Shown here: positions 61,776 to 64,000 of the stretch, one piece after another
Numbering within the stretch: the first letter of the stretch is position 1
Layout of the letters: every line of letters begins with the position of its first letter
From: Calditerrivibrio nitroreducens DSM 19672
Lineage (GTDB): Bacteria; Chrysiogenota; Deferribacteres; Deferribacterales; Calditerrivibrionaceae
Assembly: GCF_000183405.1 (NCBI RefSeq)
Contig: NC_014758.1
Span: 620,001 to 684,000, forward strand
DNA length: 64,000 nucleotides
Reading direction: 5' to 3'
The notes under the pieces: model-generated
Seen by the model: the letters and a program-made list of their open reading frames with translations, nothing else
Told to the model about the DNA's origin: nothing
Database searches by the model: none
Program-made: the position numbers and the translations under genes

Positions 61776-64000
61776 TGGCCAAGATAGATAAAAATAGTCT
61801 TGTGGAGTTTTTCAAAATTGAGAGTGAAGAGCATTTTGAAGTTATCTTAAATGGACTTCAAACACTCTCAATTGATAATGAAAACTGGTCAACAATTGAT
61901 GAAATATTTAGAAGTGCTCATACGATAAAAGGTTCTGCAGCTATGGTGGGCTTTAATAATGTCTCTAAATTGGCCCACCAGCTTGAGAATCTTTTTGAAT
62001 TGATGCGTACTGGGACGAAGAAGTTTAGTAAAAATGTCATAAATAGAGTTATCGTTTTTGTGGAAGATCTTTATAACCATTTGAAATCTACCTCTGATGA
62101 TATCTCGGATGACCTCAATCTTGAGTTTTCTAATCGATTAAACGAGATAATAAAAGAGTCTGATGAAATAAGTGATAAAAAAAGTAATGATAATTTAAAT
62201 CAGCAAGAGGAATCTACTGTCGATATTAAACCTCAGGAAAATCAGGGAAAAGTTGAGAAGCAAACCAGTAGAATGGAGATACTTAATAAAGCTGATGAAA
62301 CGTTTGCTAAAATATCAAAAGTGGAAAAAGCGGAACACTTTGCCCATTTAAAATTATCGCAGGTAGATTTTTTGGTTAATCTTATAGGGGAATTGATTAC
62401 CTACAAAAATATTGAAGATAGCAGGATAAAATTAATTATGGACCGGTTTGAGGATCTTACTTATGCCACAAATAGACTTCAGAATTTATCTAACGTTGTG
62501 GAGCATAACTTTAGTTATTCTTATCTTTATGATCAGGAAAATCATCTGGACTCCGATGTGGCTGATGAGTTTTCTCTTGCGGAGCTGGATAGATACGACA
62601 TTTTTAATATCTATGCCCGACAGCTAACTGAAATCGTAAATGATATCAATCTTTCTTATAGAGATATTGTTGAAATACTGACAGGTTTTCGGGAAGATTT
62701 AAATAGCTCCAACAGGCTACTAGATAGGCTAAGAAGAGATATAACATCCATAAGGATGATTTCTGTGGATCGTTTATTCAATAATGCAATAATGACTGCT
62801 AGAACCGCAGCTGCAGCAGAAAATAAGCAGATTAAAATCTTGTTTACTGGCGAAAAACTTTCTGTTGATCAATCTGTCTTCGATGTGTTGAGGGAATCAT
62901 TTTTACATATAGTCAGAAATGCTGTTTCTCACGGTATTGAAGATAGGGATATGAGGTTAGCTGCTGGGAAAGATGAAGTTGGTACGTTGATATTAAGAGC
63001 CCAGAGACATGAAAATTTTTTAGTTTTTGAAGTGGAAGATGACGGCGCTGGTGTCGATCTCGCCTCTGTAAGGAAGAAAGCTATTGAAAAGGGATTACTT
63101 TCGGAATATGAAGCCCAGAATATGAGGGCTGACAAATTGATGGAACTTTTGTTTCTACCAGGGTTTACCACAAAAACGAGTATCAGCGATATTTCTGGTA
63201 GAGGTGTTGGGCTTGATGTGGTAAAAGAATCTGTGGAACAGTTAGGTGGCAATGTAAAAATACATTCTGAACGAGGTAAGGGTACTAAAATTTCTATTAC
63301 TATACCTCTGAGGGAAATAATTGGAGAGTATTTGTATATAAAAGAAAATAACCAACTTTTTGCTATTCCTATAATATACATTAGTTCTATAATTACAATT
63401 AATACTGATATGTTAAAGCAAAAACCTGGAAACGTAAAGTATAGCTTGCATAAAGAAGAATTAAACATTTTCGATCTGGGTGTTTTAATAAAACAAACGA
63501 ATAATGGTAAGTTTACCAATGGCCAGCCTGCATTGGTTTTATTCTATAGGGGTGATAAGTGCATAGTAGTTGTAGACGAGATTTTAGACAAGGTTGTGAC
63601 AGTAACAAAACCTCTTCCTAATACCATAAAGCATTTTAAGAGATATTCTGGAGCCACCATAAATGCCTCCGGTCAGATTGCCTTGATAATAGATCCATCT
63701 AACCTAATAGAGGGTAATTTATCCCATAATGTCAGGATTGAAGAGAGAAATGTTTCGATAAAAGATAATAAAATGGAGTACAAGCCTAATAGTATTTTAA
63801 TAGTTGATGATTCTTTAAGTATAAGAAAGTATATGGGTAAGCTGCTTGATGGGATGGGTCTCTACTATGAAGAGGCCACTGATGGTGTGGCGGCAATCAA
63901 AAAGCTAAGGGAGAGGAAATTTGATCTTATCATAACTGATCTTGAGATGCCTTTGATGAATGGATATGAGCTCATAAATAATATTAGGACTGAAATGCTT
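61775..64000 (+). CDS. cheA: CheA/ChpA-type hybrid histidine kinase (cut by window edge)
   Basis: 742 codons to the window end, open at the 3' side. ATG shares one base with the receptor stop. Domains: Hpt with the phospho-His in RSAHTIKGSAAMVGF (~49-63), a linker ~125-190, and a dimerisation region (VDFLVNLIGELITYKN). The HATPase follows (LHIVRNAVSHGIEDRDMR; EDDGAGVDL; DISGRGVGLDVVKESVEQLGG), then a CheW-like domain (PLREIIGEYLYIKENNQLFAIPIIY). A receiver begins at ~675 (ILIVDDSLSIRKYMGKLL) with the Asp in LIITDLEMPLMNGYEL, near the edge. One Hpt only, unlike the many of Pseudomonas ChpA. Confidence 0.95.
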   Translation, partial: MAKIDKNSLVEFFKIESEEHFEVILNGLQTLSIDNENWSTIDEIFRSAHTIKGSAAMVGFNNVSKLAHQLENLFELMRTGTKKFSKNVINRVIVFVEDLYNHLKSTSDDISDDLNLEFSNRLNEIIKESDEISDKKSNDNLNQQEESTVDIKPQENQGKVEKQTSRMEILNKADETFAKISKVEKAEHFAHLKLSQVDFLVNLIGELITYKNIEDSRIKLIMDRFEDLTYATNRLQNLSNVVEHNFSYSYLYDQENHLDSDVADEFSLAELDRYDIFNIYARQLTEIVNDINLSYRDIVEILTGFREDLNSSNRLLDRLRRDITSIRMISVDRLFNNAIMTARTAAAAENKQIKILFTGEKLSVDQSVFDVLRESFLHIVRNAVSHGIEDRDMRLAAGKDEVGTLILRAQRHENFLVFEVEDDGAGVDLASVRKKAIEKGLLSEYEAQNMRADKLMELLFLPGFTTKTSISDISGRGVGLDVVKESVEQLGGNVKIHSERGKGTKISITIPLREIIGEYLYIKENNQLFAIPIIYISSIITINTDMLKQKPGNVKYSLHKEELNIFDLGVLIKQTNNGKFTNGQPALVLFYRGDKCIVVVDEILDKVVTVTKPLPNTIKHFKRYSGATINASGQIALIIDPSNLIEGNLSHNVRIEERNVSIKDNKMEYKPNSILIVDDSLSIRKYMGKLLDGMGLYYEEATDGVAAIKKLRERKFDLIITDLEMPLMNGYELINNIRTEML

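Overview
The window is 64 kb of AT-rich bacterial chromosome (roughly 35% GC by eye), densely coded, with operons on both strands and very short intergenic gaps. The gene content suggests an anaerobic or microaerophilic, motile Gram-negative rod of the Deferribacterota type (Calditerrivibrio/Deferribacter-like). The supporting evidence is a sodium-pumping Nqr complex, a B12-dependent class II ribonucleotide reductase, rubrerythrin, multihaem cytochrome, a Tat-exported molybdoenzyme, TonB/ExbBD and chemotaxis genes. That placement is inference from gene content, not a database match. There is no CRISPR array, insertion sequence, rRNA or prophage.

Layout. 1-6 kb (minus): end of glyA, rpiB, a Cys-rich small protein, then an operon DUF1858 - metallo-hydrolase - trmB - NfeD protease - B12/radical SAM. 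6-7 kb: ogt and three tRNA genes (Arg, His, Leu). 7-10.7 kb (minus): mtaB, a CoA-disulfide-reductase/rhodanese fusion, purC. 10.7-13.8 kb (plus): glnD and a repeat-containing lipoprotein. 13.8-22.5 kb (minus): a four-gene MukF/MukE/MukB/JetD set (Wadjet-like SMC system) followed by a radical SAM gene, panE-like and sspB. 22.5-32 kb (plus): Rrf2 regulator, nrdJ, DsrE-like protein, ferredoxin, cysE-Rrf2-nifS-nth cluster, rubrerythrin. 32-33 kb: DUF4405 membrane protein. 33-38.6 kb (minus): nqrABCDEF. 38.7-46 kb (plus): surE, small lipoprotein, TPR protein, ExbB/ExbD/TonB, MidA-like methyltransferase, pseudouridine synthase. 46-49.6 kb (minus): PhnD-like binding protein, histidine kinase, sigma-54 response regulator. 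49.8-54.8 kb (plus): triheme cytochrome, TtrB-like, TtrA-like, TorD-like chaperone. 54.9-57.5 kb: PpiC isomerase, nitroreductase, coaD and the decayed remains of a dGTPase gene. 57.5-64 kb: a Pil-Chp-like chemotaxis operon running off the end in a CheA hybrid kinase.

Two systems stand out. The first is a compact MukBEF-like condensin with a MukB-type hinge and ABC signature, coupled by 4-bp overlaps to a JetD-type TOPRIM nuclease: a likely anti-plasmid Wadjet system on the MukB side of the family. The second is a self-contained sulfur-oxyanion sensing and respiration module. A divergent PhnD + kinase + sigma-54 activator operon faces a TtrBA-like operon, and the 195-bp gap between them holds a -24/-12 promoter and two 17-bp inverted repeats whose centres are 22 bp apart, at enhancer distance. 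A second copy of the same unusual -24/-12 element lies in front of the DUF4405 membrane protein. Several minus-strand operons (nqr, phnD-like, jetA, mtaB) have promoters placed so that transcription would begin at the start codon, which suggests leaderless mRNAs.
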